DNA of 64,000 nucleotides from Oceanobacter kriegii DSM 6294 (GCF_000422845.1 NZ_AUGV01000009.1:1-64000), one strand, 5' to 3'; positions 28,409 through 38,787 are shown, numbered from the stretch's first letter. Notes: a model not told the origin generated them from the letters alone. A program made the numbers and translations.

Positions 28409-29572
28409 ATGTCTGTGATCAAAATGACCGATCTGGATTTGAAAGGAAAACGCGTCCTGATCCGTGAAGATCTGAACGTACCGGTAAAAGACGGCAAGGT
28501 AACTTCCGATGCGCGTATTCGCGCCTCCCTGCCAACCATCCAGCACGCGCTGGAAGCCGGTGCCAAAGTCATTGTGATGTCTCACCTGGGTCGTCCGACC
28601 GAAGGCGAATACGCCGATGAATTCTCCATGCAGCCAGTAGCAAACCACCTGGGTGGCCTGCTGAACCGCGAAGTGAAGGTGGTTAAAGACTTCGAAGCGG
28701 GTGTTGAAGTAGCCGAAGGCGAACTGGTGCTGCTGGAAAACGTGCGCTTTAACAAAGGCGAAAAGAAAGACGAAGAAGCACTGTCAAAAGCCTACGCGGC
28801 CCTGTGTGACGTATTCGTAATGGACGCGTTCGGTACCGCACACCGCGCTCAGGCGTCCACTCACGGTGTTGCCAAATTTGCTCCGGTCGCTGCTGCTGGC
28901 CCATTGCTGGCCGCTGAACTGGACGCACTGGGCAAGGCGCTGGACAAGCCAGCCCGTCCGCTGGTGGCCATCGTTGGCGGTTCCAAGGTATCGACCAAGC
29001 TGGAAGTGCTGAACAGCCTGTCTGACATCTGTGACCAGATCATCGTGGGTGGCGGTATTGCCAACACCTTCCTGGCCGCTGCTGGCAAGTCAGTGGGCAA
29101 GTCTCTGTACGAAGCGGATCTGATTGACTCTGCCAAGGCGCTGATGGAAAAGGTTTCCATCCCGGTTCCAACCGACGTGGTGTGTGGCAAGGAATTCTCC
29201 GAGTCTGCCGAAGCGACCCTGAAGTCTGCCGACGATGTGGCTGAAGACGACATGATCTTCGACATCGGTCCGGATTCTGCCGCAGCTCTGGCTGAACAGC
29301 TGAAAGAAGCCAAAACCATCATCTGGAACGGCCCGGTAGGCGTGTTCGAATTCGACCAGTTCGGCGAAGGTACCAAAGCCCTGTCGCTGGCGATTGCCGA
29401 GTCTGAAGGCTTCTCTATCGCTGGTGGTGGCGACACCCTGGCAGCTGTCGACAAGTACGACATCGCCGACAAGGTGTCCTACATCTCCACTGGCGGCGGT
29501 GCCTTCCTGGAGTTTGTAGAAGGCAAGACCCTGCCTGCGGTAGCGGTTCTGGAAGAACGCGCCAAGGGTTAA
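28409..29572 (+). CDS. pgk: Phosphoglycerate kinase
   Basis: Pgk transfers phosphate from 1,3-bisphosphoglycerate to ADP in glycolysis. The 387-residue product has [19 protein letters not shown], the substrate-binding [26 protein letters not shown], and the nucleotide-binding [17 protein letters not shown] with [10 protein letters not shown]. Length equals E. coli (387). It follows epd by 156 bases. That gap contains a GC-rich inverted repeat (about 28260-28296) without a T-run, so a separate pgk promoter is possible. Confidence 0.97.
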   Translation: MSVIKMTDLDLKGKRVLIREDLNVPVKDGKVTSDARIRASLPTIQHALEAGAKVIVMSHLGRPTEGEYADEFSMQPVANHLGGLLNREVKVVKDFEAGVEVAEGELVLLENVRFNKGEKKDEEALSKAYAALCDVFVMDAFGTAHRAQASTHGVAKFAPVAAAGPLLAAELDALGKALDKPARPLVAIVGGSKVSTKLEVLNSLSDICDQIIVGGGIANTFLAAAGKSVGKSLYEADLIDSAKALMEKVSIPVPTDVVCGKEFSESAEATLKSADDVAEDDMIFDIGPDSAAALAEQLKEAKTIIWNGPVGVFEFDQFGEGTKALSLAIAESEGFSIAGGGDTLAAVDKYDIADKVSYISTGGGAFLEFVEGKTLPAVAVLEERAKG

Positions 29573-29590
29573 TCCGGACAGCCGGAAAGC

Positions 29591-29620
29591 AAAAAGCCGC
29601 TCGAATTGAGCGGCTTTTTT
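29591..29620 (+). terminator. Terminator after pgk
   Basis: A 12-bp stem AAAAAGCCGCTC / GAGCGGCTTTTT with a 5-nt loop GAATT ends in a T-run. It lies about 20 bases after the pgk stop and also suits the convergent aldolase gene. Confidence 0.92.
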
Positions 29621-29668
29621 GTGCCTGACAGAATTGGCGATCAGCTAGTTGTTGTCAGGTCTTAGCTA

Positions 29669-30568
29669 TCAGGTAATCGACGCCTGATAAATCGACTCGA
29701 TGGTGCGGTTCAGGGTGCCAGTGAAGTCGCCATCGCTCTGACGCGCAGACAAACCTTCGGTAAGAGCACGAGAGAAGCTCGCAATCATGCCTTCATTGTT
29801 GGTCAGTCGACGGTTGGATTCTTCACGGCTGTAACCACCAGACAAGGCAACCACCTGAATCACCCGAGGGTGGGCGATGCACTCGGCGTAGAAGTTGTCC
29901 TGCTCTGGCAGGGTCACCTTCAGCATCACGTTCTGGTCATCGGCCAGTTGGTCCAGCTGGCTCAACAATGCGGCTTTCAACAGCGCTTCGGCATCGGCTT
30001 TGTCGGCACAGTGAATATCCACCTCTGGCTCAATGATCGGCACCAGACCGGCCGCCAGAATCTGGCGTCCAATCTCAAACTGCTGGGCAACCACAGCCGT
30101 AATGCCGTCGGCATTGGCTTGCTTGATCACCGAGCGCATCTTGGTGCCAAACACGTCTTTTGCGTTGGCTTTGGCCAGCAGCTCATCCAGCTGTGGCATT
30201 GGCTTCATCAGCTGCACGCCATTGGCTTCGTCGGCCAGGCCCTTGTCGACTTTCAGGAACGGCACCACCTGCTTGTCTTGCCACAGGTAGTGGGAAGACG
30301 GCTTGCCGTTGATTTCGCGGTCGAGGGTGTTTTCAAACAGGATGGCGCCCAGCACGCGCTGGCCGTCAAACGCGTCGTTGGTGACGATGCGGGTACGCAT
30401 TTCGTGCACCTTGGTGAACATGGCCTCATCGCCGTCGTATTCGTTTTCTTCTACACCGTACAGCTTCAGCGCCTTGGGGGTGCTACCACCGCTTTGGTCA
30501 AGGGCGGCAACGAAGCCTTTCTGTTGGGTGACTTTGTCCAGCATGGCAAGTTGGGCGGGTGAAACCAT
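29669..30568 (-). CDS. fda: Class I fructose-bisphosphate aldolase
   Basis: It cleaves fructose 1,6-bisphosphate through a Schiff base with lysine and needs no metal. The 299-residue product matches the short bacterial class I group: KGFVAALDQSGGSTPKALKL near the N-terminus, VLGAILFENTLDREI, VPIIEPEVDIHC, and the Schiff-base lysine in QNVMLKVTLPEQ. Length fits the S. aureus Fda type (296). It is divergent from the class II aldolase gene at 30834, so the organism has both mechanistic types side by side. A Fur-box-like site lies in the shared region. Confidence 0.93.
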   Translation of the reverse strand: MVSPAQLAMLDKVTQQKGFVAALDQSGGSTPKALKLYGVEENEYDGDEAMFTKVHEMRTRIVTNDAFDGQRVLGAILFENTLDREINGKPSSHYLWQDKQVVPFLKVDKGLADEANGVQLMKPMPQLDELLAKANAKDVFGTKMRSVIKQANADGITAVVAQQFEIGRQILAAGLVPIIEPEVDIHCADKADAEALLKAALLSQLDQLADDQNVMLKVTLPEQDNFYAECIAHPRVIQVVALSGGYSREESNRRLTNNEGMIASFSRALTEGLSARQSDGDFTGTLNRTIESIYQASIT

Positions 30569-30705
30569 GGTGACTACTCCCTGTTCTCGTGTTGTTGGTC
30601 GGTTGTGAGTGGTGTGCTCGTTCGGACTGGCCGCGGCAGGTCGATAGGACGTGTGGTCTCCGCGTTGGTCGCCAGTTTTGGCTATTTATACCATTAAAGT
30701 AAAAA

Positions 30706-30720
30706 TGATAATTGTTATCT
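30706..30720. promoter_or_regulatory. Fur-box-like palindrome between the two aldolase genes
   Basis: TGATAATTGTTATCT contains GATAAT-T-GTTATC, one mismatch from the Fur core GATAAT-N-ATTATC. It lies 138 bases upstream of the class I start and 114 bases upstream of the class II start. On the minus strand TATAAA lies about 18 bases downstream of it, so the site would overlap the -35 region of a class I promoter. Binding by Fur is inferred. Confidence 0.5.
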
Positions 30721-30833
30721 TTTTGTTTTGGTTGAAGATTTTCCTGACAAGCATGCATTAACAGGGTCTGAAAGCGGCGGCGTGAGTGATACAATCATGC
30801 GACCACAATATCTTATAATGCAAAGGAAACCCC

Positions 30834-31898
30834 ATGGCCCTGATTAGCATGCGCCAGATGCTGGATCACGCCGCCGAAGTTGGTTACGGCGTACCGGCGT
30901 TTAACGTCAACAACCTGGAACAGATGCGCGCCATTATGATGGCCGCAGACAAGACCGATTCTCCGGTTATCGTGCAGGCTTCTGCCGGTGCGCGCAAGTA
31001 CGCGGGTGCCCCTTTCCTGCGTCACCTGATCCTGGCTGCCATTGAAGAATTCCCGCACATCCCGGTATGTATGCACCAGGATCATGGCACCTCTCCAGAC
31101 GTGTGTCAGCGTTCTATCCAGCTGGGTTTCAGCTCCGTGATGATGGACGGTTCTCTGGGTGAAGACGGCAAGACCCCGACTTCCTACGAGTACAACGTGG
31201 ACGTGACCAAGCGCACCGTTCAAATGGCTCACGCCTGTGGCGTTTCTGTAGAAGGCGAACTGGGTTGTCTGGGTTCCCTGGAAACCGGTCAGGCCGGCGA
31301 AGAAGACGGCATTGGCGCTGAAGGCATCCTGTCTCACGACCAGATGCTGACCGACCCGGAAGAAGCCGCTGACTTCGTCAAGAAAACCGGTGTTGATGCC
31401 CTGGCCATTGCCTGTGGTACTTCTCACGGTGCTTACAAGTTCACTCGTCCACCAACAGGCGACATCCTGGCGATCGACCGCATCAAGGAAATCCACAAGC
31501 GCATTCCAGACACTCACCTGGTGATGCACGGTTCTTCCTCTGTGCCACAAGAATGGCTGGCGGTGATCAACGAATTCGGTGGTGAAATCCCGGAAACCTA
31601 CGGCGTGCCTGTTGAGCAGATCGTTGAAGGCATCAAGTACGGCGTTCGTAAAGTGAACATCGATACCGACCTGCGTCTGGCCTCTACCGGTGCGACCCGT
31701 CGCTTCCTGGCTCAGAACCCAAGCGAGTTCGACCCACGTAAATTCATGGCCAAAACCGTTGATGCCATGATGGACATTTGTGTGGCACGTTACGAAGCCT
31801 TCGGTACTGCGGGCAACGCCAGCAAGATCAAACCGATCTCTCTGGACAATATGTTCGAGCGTTACCTGACCGGTGAACTGGACCCAAAAATCGGCTAA
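30834..31898 (+). CDS. fba: Class II (metal-dependent) fructose-bisphosphate aldolase
   Basis: It cleaves fructose 1,6-bisphosphate with a divalent metal, usually zinc. The 354-residue product has the metal-binding histidines in [14 protein letters not shown], the catalytic [23 protein letters not shown], and [18 protein letters not shown]. The type is that of the calvin-cycle/Pseudomonas-like class IIB proteins rather than E. coli FbaA. An AAAGGAA site precedes the ATG. A TATAAT hexamer at 30814-30819 is very close to the start and could only give a very short leader. Confidence 0.95.
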   Translation: MALISMRQMLDHAAEVGYGVPAFNVNNLEQMRAIMMAADKTDSPVIVQASAGARKYAGAPFLRHLILAAIEEFPHIPVCMHQDHGTSPDVCQRSIQLGFSSVMMDGSLGEDGKTPTSYEYNVDVTKRTVQMAHACGVSVEGELGCLGSLETGQAGEEDGIGAEGILSHDQMLTDPEEAADFVKKTGVDALAIACGTSHGAYKFTRPPTGDILAIDRIKEIHKRIPDTHLVMHGSSSVPQEWLAVINEFGGEIPETYGVPVEQIVEGIKYGVRKVNIDTDLRLASTGATRRFLAQNPSEFDPRKFMAKTVDAMMDICVARYEAFGTAGNASKIKPISLDNMFERYLTGELDPKIG

Positions 31899-31916
31899 TC
31901 GCCATTTTTGAGTGAC

Positions 31917-31959
31917 CAAAAAAAACCGCCTCGGTGTTTAACACCCGGGCGGTTTTTTT
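31917..31959. terminator. Bidirectional terminator between fba and sufE
   Basis: A stem ACCGCC / GGCGGT is extended by an inner palindrome GGTGTTTAACACC. It is bounded by an A-run on one side and a T-run on the other, so it can stop transcripts of fba and of the convergent sufE. Confidence 0.88.
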
Positions 31960-31980
31960 GTGTCTTCGGTGAGCGTCAGA

Positions 31981-32412
31981 TCAGGCGTTGGCAGCGATTT
32001 CGCGAATGCGTTGCACCATGGCGCGGATGCCGTTGCCGCGCGTTGGGCTCAGGTGTTTGATCAGATCGATTTCGGCAAAGTAGCCTTCGATATCAAACGC
32101 CAAAGCGTCAGCCGGGGTCTTGCTGTTGTAGGCGGTCAGCACCATACCCAGCAGGCCTTTGACGATCTGGGCGTCGGAGTCGGCTTCCAGCATCAGCTTG
32201 CCGTCGACGATGGCGGAATCAATCCACACCTGGCTTTGACAGCCACGAATCAGGTGCTCGTCGGTTTTCTTGTCGTCTGCCATGGCGGGCAGCTGCTTGC
32301 CGAGGTCGATGATGTACTTGTAGCGCTCTTCCCAGTCGTCGAAGAAGCCGAGGGTATCCAGCACGTCTTCAACGGTGATGTCGGTGCCAAACGGGTTCGG
32401 TGTCAGGCTCAT
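31981..32412 (-). CDS. sufE: SufE/CsdE-family sulfur acceptor
   Basis: SufE-type proteins take sulfur from a cysteine desulfurase and pass it to Fe-S cluster assembly. The 143-residue product has the active cysteine in HLIRGCQSQVWIDSAIVDGK and the helical TLGFFDDWEERYKYIIDLGK typical of the fold. It lies 10 bases after dapC on the same strand, so the two are probably cotranscribed. No desulfurase gene is in the window, so whether it is SufE or CsdE cannot be decided. Confidence 0.92.
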   Translation of the reverse strand: MSLTPNPFGTDITVEDVLDTLGFFDDWEERYKYIIDLGKQLPAMADDKKTDEHLIRGCQSQVWIDSAIVDGKLMLEADSDAQIVKGLLGMVLTAYNSKTPADALAFDIEGYFAEIDLIKHLSPTRGNGIRAMVQRIREIAANA

Positions 32413-32422
32413 GGGCTTCTCC

Positions 32423-33637
32423 TTACGCCTGTTCGGCTTCTGAGTTCAGTTTTTCAACAAAGGCACGAATGCGCAGGGCGGCTTCGCGGCACTCATCGAC
32501 GCTGGCGACCAGCGCCATACGCACACGGCCAGCACCCGGATTCACGCCATCGACGGTGCGGGATACATACGAACCCGGCAGTACCGTGATGTGCTGTTCT
32601 TCAAACAGACGCTGGGCAAACAGGTCGTCGGCAATCGGGGTTTTTGGCCATAAATAGAAGCTGGCGTCGGTCTGTTCGATGTCCATCACCGGCTGCAGGA
32701 TTTCCAGGAAGGTCTGGAATTTCTCGGTGTACAGACGACGGTTTTCTTCCACGTGGGCTTCGTCGTTCCAGGCGGCGATGGCAGCCATCTGGGTCTGAAT
32801 CGGCTGGGCGCAACCGTGGTAGGTGCGGTACAGCAGGAACGGCTTCATGATCTTGGCATCGCCAGCGATGAAGCCTGAGCGCAGACCCGGCAGGTTGGAG
32901 CGCTTTGACAGCGAGTGGAACACCACACACTTGTCGTAATCGTCACGGCCCAGCTCGGCACAGGCTTGCAGCAGGCCCGCAGGGGCTTGCTTACCGTCGA
33001 CCCACAGCTCGGAGTAACACTCGTCAGAGGCAATCACGAAGTCGTGTTTGTCGGCCAGCGCGATCAGCTTCTTGAAGTCGTCGGTGGTCAGGGTAGAACC
33101 GGTCGGGTTGCCCGGGGTACACACGAACAGCACCTGACAGTCGTTCCAGACTTCGTCAGAAACGGAATCGAAGTCGGCATTGAAGCCGGTGTTTTCCAGA
33201 CATGGCAGGAAGTACGGCGTGGCACCGGCCAGATAGGCGGCGCCTTCATAGATCTGGTAGAACGGGTTCGGGCTCAGCACCAACGGGTTGGCTTGGCTGC
33301 GATCCACCACCGCCTGGGTGAAGGCAAAAATGGCTTCACGGGTGCCGTTGACCGGAATCACCTGGGATAGCGGGTCGACCGCGTTCAGTTTGAAACGCTT
33401 TTCCAGCCACTCGGCACAGGCCTGGCTCAGCTCTGGCATGCCCTTGGTGGTCGGGTAGTTTTCCAGACTCTGGATATTGTCGATCATGGCTTGCTGAACA
33501 AACGCCGGAGCCGGATGTTTGGGTTCACCAATAGACAGGGAAATGTGTTCCAGCGCCGCGTTCGGGGTTACGGCGGCCTTCAGTTTGGCCAGTTTCTCGA
33601 ACGGGTAGGGTTGCAGCTTGCTCAGATCCGGATTCAT
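32423..33637 (-). CDS. dapC: Succinyldiaminopimelate transaminase
   Basis: DapC is a pyridoxal phosphate aminotransferase in the succinylase branch of lysine and meso-diaminopimelate synthesis. The 404-residue product starts MNPDLSKLQPYPFEKLAKL, which fixes the start over an in-frame upstream ATG. It has the fold type I features NPFYQIYEGAAYLAG, CTPGNPTGSTL, the Asp in DECYSELW and the PLP lysine in SLSKRSNLPGLRSGF. It is followed by sufE. Confidence 0.93.
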   Translation of the reverse strand: MNPDLSKLQPYPFEKLAKLKAAVTPNAALEHISLSIGEPKHPAPAFVQQAMIDNIQSLENYPTTKGMPELSQACAEWLEKRFKLNAVDPLSQVIPVNGTREAIFAFTQAVVDRSQANPLVLSPNPFYQIYEGAAYLAGATPYFLPCLENTGFNADFDSVSDEVWNDCQVLFVCTPGNPTGSTLTTDDFKKLIALADKHDFVIASDECYSELWVDGKQAPAGLLQACAELGRDDYDKCVVFHSLSKRSNLPGLRSGFIAGDAKIMKPFLLYRTYHGCAQPIQTQMAAIAAWNDEAHVEENRRLYTEKFQTFLEILQPVMDIEQTDASFYLWPKTPIADDLFAQRLFEEQHITVLPGSYVSRTVDGVNPGAGRVRMALVASVDECREAALRIRAFVEKLNSEAEQA

Positions 33638-34030
33638 GTCGCACCAATTGCTTGTAAAACTCACAGCCGGGCTGTGGACGGACAAATTTGCGCCGATTAT
33701 AGCGGCTGGGACTAAAGGGGACATCTATTTAATCCGGTGCCCGCTCTGGGTTTCTGGATGGTTGTGAATCACGAAGCCAGTTGGCAGTCCTGACAGGTCA
33801 AGTCAAAAACTGGCGACACAGAGTCGGAATCATCCAGCAGCCCCCGAAGGGCGCGGGTTGCCGCTTCACATAGCTGTGTTGGATAACTTGAAAAGGACGC
33901 GTCATTTCACTGCGTTATCCGCCTTGCTCTGAAAACCGGCAACACTCGCGCAGAGCTGTGCAGGATTAAGTAGATTTCCCCTCAAGTTCAGTCGCTTATG
34001 ACGTAATCATAAAAGCTGGGCTGCAGAAAC
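33638..34030. other. Intergenic region upstream of dapC
   Basis: This region of nearly 400 bases holds the dapC promoter at its low-coordinate end. A GC-rich middle part (about 33840-33970) contains CCCCGAAGGGCGCGGG and TTGGATAACTTGAAAAGGAC, which has the look of a dispersed intergenic element. No gene or known RNA was recognised. Confidence 0.4.
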
Positions 34031-34059
34031 AACAAAGCCGCTGGATCAGCGGCTTTGTT
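34031..34059 (-). terminator. Terminator of the Tim44-like gene
   Basis: A 13-bp perfect stem AACAAAGCCGCTG / CAGCGGCTTTGTT with a GAT loop lies about 20 bases beyond the minus-strand stop codon and ends in TTTGTTGTTT. Confidence 0.88.
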
Positions 34060-34077
34060 TGGTTCTATCAGAAGGCC

Positions 34078-34977
34078 TTATTCGGCTTCGATACCAACCA
34101 CCAACCATGGGTTGGCACTGTTGCTGGTGTCACGCTCCAGGTGCCAGGTATCGAAGATACCGTCTTCGGAGTTGTCACCCAGATCGCGGCTACGGCCACG
34201 GAACAGTACGCTGATTTGACGGACGCTACCGACTTCGTCTGCACGGACGATGTCTGCCGCCAGATCCAGCACTTCGGTTTGCGGCGGTGCATCGTTCATG
34301 GCTGAACGTTGCTGGGCCAGCGCTTCGTACAGGTCGGCCGATACGTACTCACGAATGGTTTCCAGATCGCCGTCGTTCCAGGCTTGCTGCACCTTGCGGT
34401 AGTGATCCAGTGCGCCGCCGATAAAACCAACGTGGTCGAAGTCGGCAGGCAGGTTCATTGGTGGTGCCTGACGGGCAGCGTCCATCATACCGCCCAGGCT
34501 GGTGGCCGAGCTGGTACGTTGTTGGGTATTGGCACCATTCGGAAACGGTGACTGTGGCTGTGCTTGTGAATGAGGGGCAGAGCCCTGATAGGCATGACCT
34601 TGCTGTTGCGGTCGGGAGCCGCGCAACAGTTTGAACAGCACAAAGGCCACCAGTGCTAACAGCAGGATGTCCATAAACTGGATGCCTTCAAAGGCACCGC
34701 TGCCCAGCAGGTAGGCAAACAGGCCACCGGCCAGCAAACCACCCAGCATGCCGCCCATCAGGCCTTTGCCCATGCCGCTTTTGCTGGTTTGCCCGGTCTG
34801 GGCTGCGGATTGATTTTGTTGAGTACTGTCCGGCGTAGCCTTTTTCTGGGCCGGAGCGGTGGAATAACTTTTGCCAAAGCCGCCGCTGCCAAAACGCTTT
34901 TTGGCTTCAGCTGGCTGAGGGGAGACCATGGCGATGACCATGAAAACGGCTGCGAACAGTGACCAGAAGGACTTCAT
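34078..34977 (-). CDS. Tim44-like domain membrane protein
   Basis: The role is not known; bacterial Tim44-like proteins are membrane-anchored and of unclear function. The 299-residue product has a signal peptide (residues 1-25, ending PQPAEAKK), a Gly/Gln/Ser-rich spacer, a Gly-rich hydrophobic segment (MGGMLGGLLAGGLFAYLLG) and a second membrane helix (FMDILLLALVAFVLFKLLRG). Another Gln-rich linker leads to a C-terminal Tim44-like domain with QQAWNDGDLETIREYVSADL and DTWHLERD. It appears to be transcribed alone with a good terminator. Confidence 0.85.
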   Translation of the reverse strand: MKSFWSLFAAVFMVIAMVSPQPAEAKKRFGSGGFGKSYSTAPAQKKATPDSTQQNQSAAQTGQTSKSGMGKGLMGGMLGGLLAGGLFAYLLGSGAFEGIQFMDILLLALVAFVLFKLLRGSRPQQQGHAYQGSAPHSQAQPQSPFPNGANTQQRTSSATSLGGMMDAARQAPPMNLPADFDHVGFIGGALDHYRKVQQAWNDGDLETIREYVSADLYEALAQQRSAMNDAPPQTEVLDLAADIVRADEVGSVRQISVLFRGRSRDLGDNSEDGIFDTWHLERDTSNSANPWLVVGIEAE

Positions 34978-35136
34978 ACAAACCTCTAGCGATTGAATTC
35001 TTGAGTGCTGATCCGCCTGTCGGCGTTATTGGAATACGTTTGTCAGCTTTGACTTACCCGAGTATTAAGCTCGGATAAGTCGCAGTTTAACAGAATTCAG
35101 GAGTGGCAGAACAACTTGCGGCTAACCAGAAAAGGC

Positions 35137-36507
35137 TTACCAGAACAGCCAGCTGTAGAGGGCCAGAAACAGGATACACACCAGATTCAGCCACATGCCA
35201 ATGCGCATCATGTCTTTCTGAGGCACAAAGCCGGTGCCAAAGACGATGGCGTTCGGTGGCGTAGCGACCGGCAGCATAAAGGCGCAGGACGCAGAAACAC
35301 CAATCATGATGCTCATGATCACAGGGTCGATGCCCATGGCTTCGGCAATGCCCGCGAATACCGGTACCAACAACGCGGCACTGGCGGTATTACTGGCAAA
35401 TTCGGTCAGGAACACCACAAAGGTGATGATGCCTGCCAACGTCAGGATACCGCCGATACCACCGAGCATGTCGCCGATGGATTCGGCCAGAAACACACTG
35501 GTACCGGTGGTTTTCAGTACCGCACTGAGGGTCAGGCCGCCACCAAACAGCAACAACACCCCCCAGTCGGCGGTTCGTTCAATGTCTTTCCATTGCACTA
35601 CCCGGGTCACGCCCAGCGCCAGAATGGCACACAGCGCAACAATGGTATCGAACTTGGCCAAACCGCCCAGCATGGCGTTGATCTGGCCACTGAAAATCCA
35701 GCACACCACCGCGGCCATAAAAATGCACAGGGTCAGAATGCGGCTGTGGGTCCACTCCAGCGGCTCATGGTCAATCTCGAATTTATGGCTTAGGTTCGGT
35801 TTGGTGATGATGTACAGCAGACCCACGCACAGTGGCAGCAGAATCAGCGCAATCGGCATGGCCGCTTCCATCCAGTCAGCAAAGCTGAGTTTGGCTTCGG
35901 CGGCGGCAATGGCGTTTGGCGGGCTCCCCACCAGCGTACCGATACCGCCAATGCTGGCGCAGTAGGCAATGCCCAGCAACACAAACAGGTAGGTGCCGTG
36001 GTCGTCATCGTTGTTGATCTGGTTCAGCAGGCCCATCGCCAATGGCAGCATCATCGCGGCAGTGGCGGTGTTGCTGATCCACATCGACAGCCCGGCGGTA
36101 ACGGCAAAGATCAGCAGTACGGCAATGGTCATACGGCCTCGTGCCAGCACCATGACCTTATCGGCGATGGCCTGATCCAGCTTTTGTACCCGCAAGGCGG
36201 CTGCCAGAGCAAAGCCACCCAAAAACAGGAAAATAATCGGGTTGGCGAAATTACTGAGTGCCTTGGGCGTATCGAATACCCCAAGGAACACCGCCAGAAT
36301 CGGCACCATCAGCGCGGTAATCGACACATGCACGGCTTCGGTAAGCCACAAAATGGCGCAGAACGTCAGAATGCTGAGGCCGACCACCACATCGTGTTGG
36401 TAGGGCAGGGTGTTCAGCAGTACCAGCATCAGAATGACGTTGGCGATAAAAATCAGGCTATTACGGTTCAGCAGCCAATGCTGGAACGCTTTGACAACAG
36501 CGATCAT
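35137..36507 (-). CDS. DASS/SLC13-family sodium:dicarboxylate symporter
   Basis: This is an inner-membrane importer of C4-dicarboxylates or similar anions driven by sodium. The 456-residue product has about eleven hydrophobic segments and both Ser-Asn-Thr substrate/sodium motifs of the family: [18 protein letters not shown] and [17 protein letters not shown]. It also has [12 protein letters not shown] and [14 protein letters not shown]. It resembles VcINDY by this pattern. It is a single gene; divergent from it at 36780 is a TonB receptor gene. Confidence 0.92.
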   Translation of the reverse strand: MIAVVKAFQHWLLNRNSLIFIANVILMLVLLNTLPYQHDVVVGLSILTFCAILWLTEAVHVSITALMVPILAVFLGVFDTPKALSNFANPIIFLFLGGFALAAALRVQKLDQAIADKVMVLARGRMTIAVLLIFAVTAGLSMWISNTATAAMMLPLAMGLLNQINNDDDHGTYLFVLLGIAYCASIGGIGTLVGSPPNAIAAAEAKLSFADWMEAAMPIALILLPLCVGLLYIITKPNLSHKFEIDHEPLEWTHSRILTLCIFMAAVVCWIFSGQINAMLGGLAKFDTIVALCAILALGVTRVVQWKDIERTADWGVLLLFGGGLTLSAVLKTTGTSVFLAESIGDMLGGIGGILTLAGIITFVVFLTEFASNTASAALLVPVFAGIAEAMGIDPVIMSIMIGVSASCAFMLPVATPPNAIVFGTGFVPQKDMMRIGMWLNLVCILFLALYSWLFW

Positions 36508-36779
36508 TGTTATGTTTTCCTCACAGTCGTTGGCTTGGGATCTCGTTCAAAACGGTGCTGCGTTATTCAGAGTGTCCCCAGGTAACAGAATGTTATTGGT
36601 TGGGCGCGGACCTGTCTGTTGGCTCAAGGTACCCATTGACTTTTTAGGGATTTATTAAATCTGACTTTTTATTTTTTGAAATGTAAAAAAGTTCAATCAT
36701 TGTTGTTAATGGGATTTATTATCAAATAGCATGCGTTCCATTCGATGGACAGACCGTTTCCCAGGAGCACAGCTTTCCC

Positions 36780-38783
36780 ATGAGCACGTCACGTTTTCCC
36801 TATTCTGAACTCAAAACCCTGCCCGTTTCCTTGGGCTTGATCAGTTTTCTGGCGATCAATCCGGCATTGGCCGAGCAGTCCGACAGTGAGGACGTGCTGG
36901 AAGAAGTGGTGGTCACTGCGACCATGAAAGCTCGCAGCGTGGCGTCGGCACCGGCGTTTTCGTCGGTGTTTACCGCAGAAGATCTGGCCGAAGCGCCGGT
37001 GAACAGTCTGTCTGACTTTCTCGATTCGGCCGTGGGTATCAGTAATCTGGCGGATGCCTCTGGCCGTGACGAACTGCAAATTCGTGGTTTGGGTGGCGAA
37101 TACACCGTGATACTGGTGAACGGCAAGCGGGTATCTTCGGCCGGCGCCATGTGGCGCGGCGGCGACTTTGACCTTAACTCGGTGCCATTGGGTGATATTG
37201 AGCGTATTGAAATCATTCGTGGCCCAATGTCGTCGTTGTACGGCGCCGATGCCATTGGTGGTGTGGTCAACATCATCACCAAGCAGCCAACCGATGAGTG
37301 GAGTGGTCAGCTGGGCGCGGAATACCGTGCCGTAACCTCCGGCAAGGGCGGTGACCAGTACCGCGCCAACGCCTCGATCTCCGGTGCCTTGAGTGATTCG
37401 GTGGACCTGGCGCTGGGCGCGGAAAAGCTGGGGCAGGATGCCTGGTACGCAGATGGCGATGCCAGTACTTCAACGGACGCGCCGGATCGTGAAGAAAAGA
37501 AAGCCCTGAACCTCAACAGCACGATCAGCTGGCAGGTGAATCCAAACCACGCGTTGCAGCTGGAACTGGCGCGTAACCGCGATGAACGTCCATACGCGCT
37601 GTATTCCGGTGGCTCGGCCAGTCGTGAACAGGACATTACCCGTACCGACATCGGCCTCAACTGGACGGGTCAGTGGGAGAGTCTGCAAGCTCAGGCTTAC
37701 ATCAAAAGCGAGCACTCCGACATCCATGACTACAACAGCTCATACGATGATCCGCAGTCGCGCAATCTGGAAGAGGACAACCTCTACACCAAAGCCTGGC
37801 TGTCGGGGTCGATCGGCTTTATTGACTGGCTGGCCGGTTTTGACCGTCGCACCCAGACCATCAAGGACGCCGCGACCTATCTGGATACCGGTGAATACGA
37901 CGTGACCACCAATGCCTGGTTTGCCCAGGGCGAAGCCTTCCTGACCGATGATTTCAGCGTCACTCTGGGTGGCCGTTTGGACGACCACGAACTGTTTGGC
38001 CAGAACTTCTCGCCAAAAGCCTACGCGGTGTACCAGCTATCCGATGCACTGACCCTGAAAGGCGGTGTTTCGAAAGCCTTCAAAGCCCCGGACGGCAGTA
38101 AATTGAGCGCTGAATACGCCATTATTTCCTGTGGTGGTGATTGCACGCTGGCAGGCAACCCGGATCTGGAACCGGAAACCAGCATCAACTACGAAGCCGG
38201 TTTCGAGCTGAACCTGAGCCGCTTTGATCTGACCATGGCGTACTTCAACAACCGCATCAAGGATCTGATTGAGCGCGAAGTCGGGTACGACACCGATGGC
38301 AACCCGATCTCCGCGGAGTGGATCAACGTTGCCAAGGCCACCACCAAAGGCTACGAAGCTCAGGGTTCCTATGACCTGACCGACAGCATGGTTCTGAGCG
38401 CCAACTACACCCGCTTGATGACGTCGTACGAAGACGCCGATGGCAACAAGGTCGTACTGGAGCATCGCCCGGAACATGAGGCTGGCGTGAAGTTGAACTG
38501 GCGAGCGCTGGATCGTTTCAACGTTAACCTCGATGTGGCCTACAAGGCGGGCATGCAGTACTCCGCCTGGAGTAACGCCAGCGGCAGCTGGGTGCAGGTG
38601 TACAACAAACTGCCGGGCTACTACGTCTGGAATCTGGGCATGGCCAGCGACATCGGCGATGACCTGAAACTGACCTACGGGGTGAAGAACCTCAGCAATA
38701 CCCGTCTGGATAACATCAACGATAACTACAACGGCAGTGTGATGGGGCGCAGTGTGTATCTGGGTGCCCGCTACCAGTTCTGA
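36780..38783 (+). CDS. TonB-dependent outer-membrane receptor (siderophore type)
   Basis: It imports a large nutrient, likely a ferric siderophore, through the outer membrane using TonB. The 667-residue product has a signal peptide (to ALAEQS), a TonB box EEVVVTATM (residues 41-49), a plug domain with LQIRGLGGEYTVILVNGKR and IEIIRGPMSSLYGADAIGGV, and a beta-barrel ending in the expected terminal Phe (YLGARYQF). It leads a cluster with two small membrane proteins and a PepSY protein; this set is known from iron uptake loci. A clear Fur box was not found upstream, only AT-rich sequence. Confidence 0.92.
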   Translation: MSTSRFPYSELKTLPVSLGLISFLAINPALAEQSDSEDVLEEVVVTATMKARSVASAPAFSSVFTAEDLAEAPVNSLSDFLDSAVGISNLADASGRDELQIRGLGGEYTVILVNGKRVSSAGAMWRGGDFDLNSVPLGDIERIEIIRGPMSSLYGADAIGGVVNIITKQPTDEWSGQLGAEYRAVTSGKGGDQYRANASISGALSDSVDLALGAEKLGQDAWYADGDASTSTDAPDREEKKALNLNSTISWQVNPNHALQLELARNRDERPYALYSGGSASREQDITRTDIGLNWTGQWESLQAQAYIKSEHSDIHDYNSSYDDPQSRNLEEDNLYTKAWLSGSIGFIDWLAGFDRRTQTIKDAATYLDTGEYDVTTNAWFAQGEAFLTDDFSVTLGGRLDDHELFGQNFSPKAYAVYQLSDALTLKGGVSKAFKAPDGSKLSAEYAIISCGGDCTLAGNPDLEPETSINYEAGFELNLSRFDLTMAYFNNRIKDLIEREVGYDTDGNPISAEWINVAKATTKGYEAQGSYDLTDSMVLSANYTRLMTSYEDADGNKVVLEHRPEHEAGVKLNWRALDRFNVNLDVAYKAGMQYSAWSNASGSWVQVYNKLPGYYVWNLGMASDIGDDLKLTYGVKNLSNTRLDNINDNYNGSVMGRSVYLGARYQF

Positions 38784-38787
38784 TTCT

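Noticed and set aside
33840-33970. Riboswitch or small RNA upstream of dapC
   Set aside because: A lysine riboswitch would be logical for dapC, but the long conserved helices were not found and the GC-rich part is far upstream; it looks more like a dispersed element.
36600-36779. Fur box upstream of the TonB receptor
   Set aside because: The AT-rich half-sites TGTTAAT and ATTATCA are separated by seven bases instead of one.
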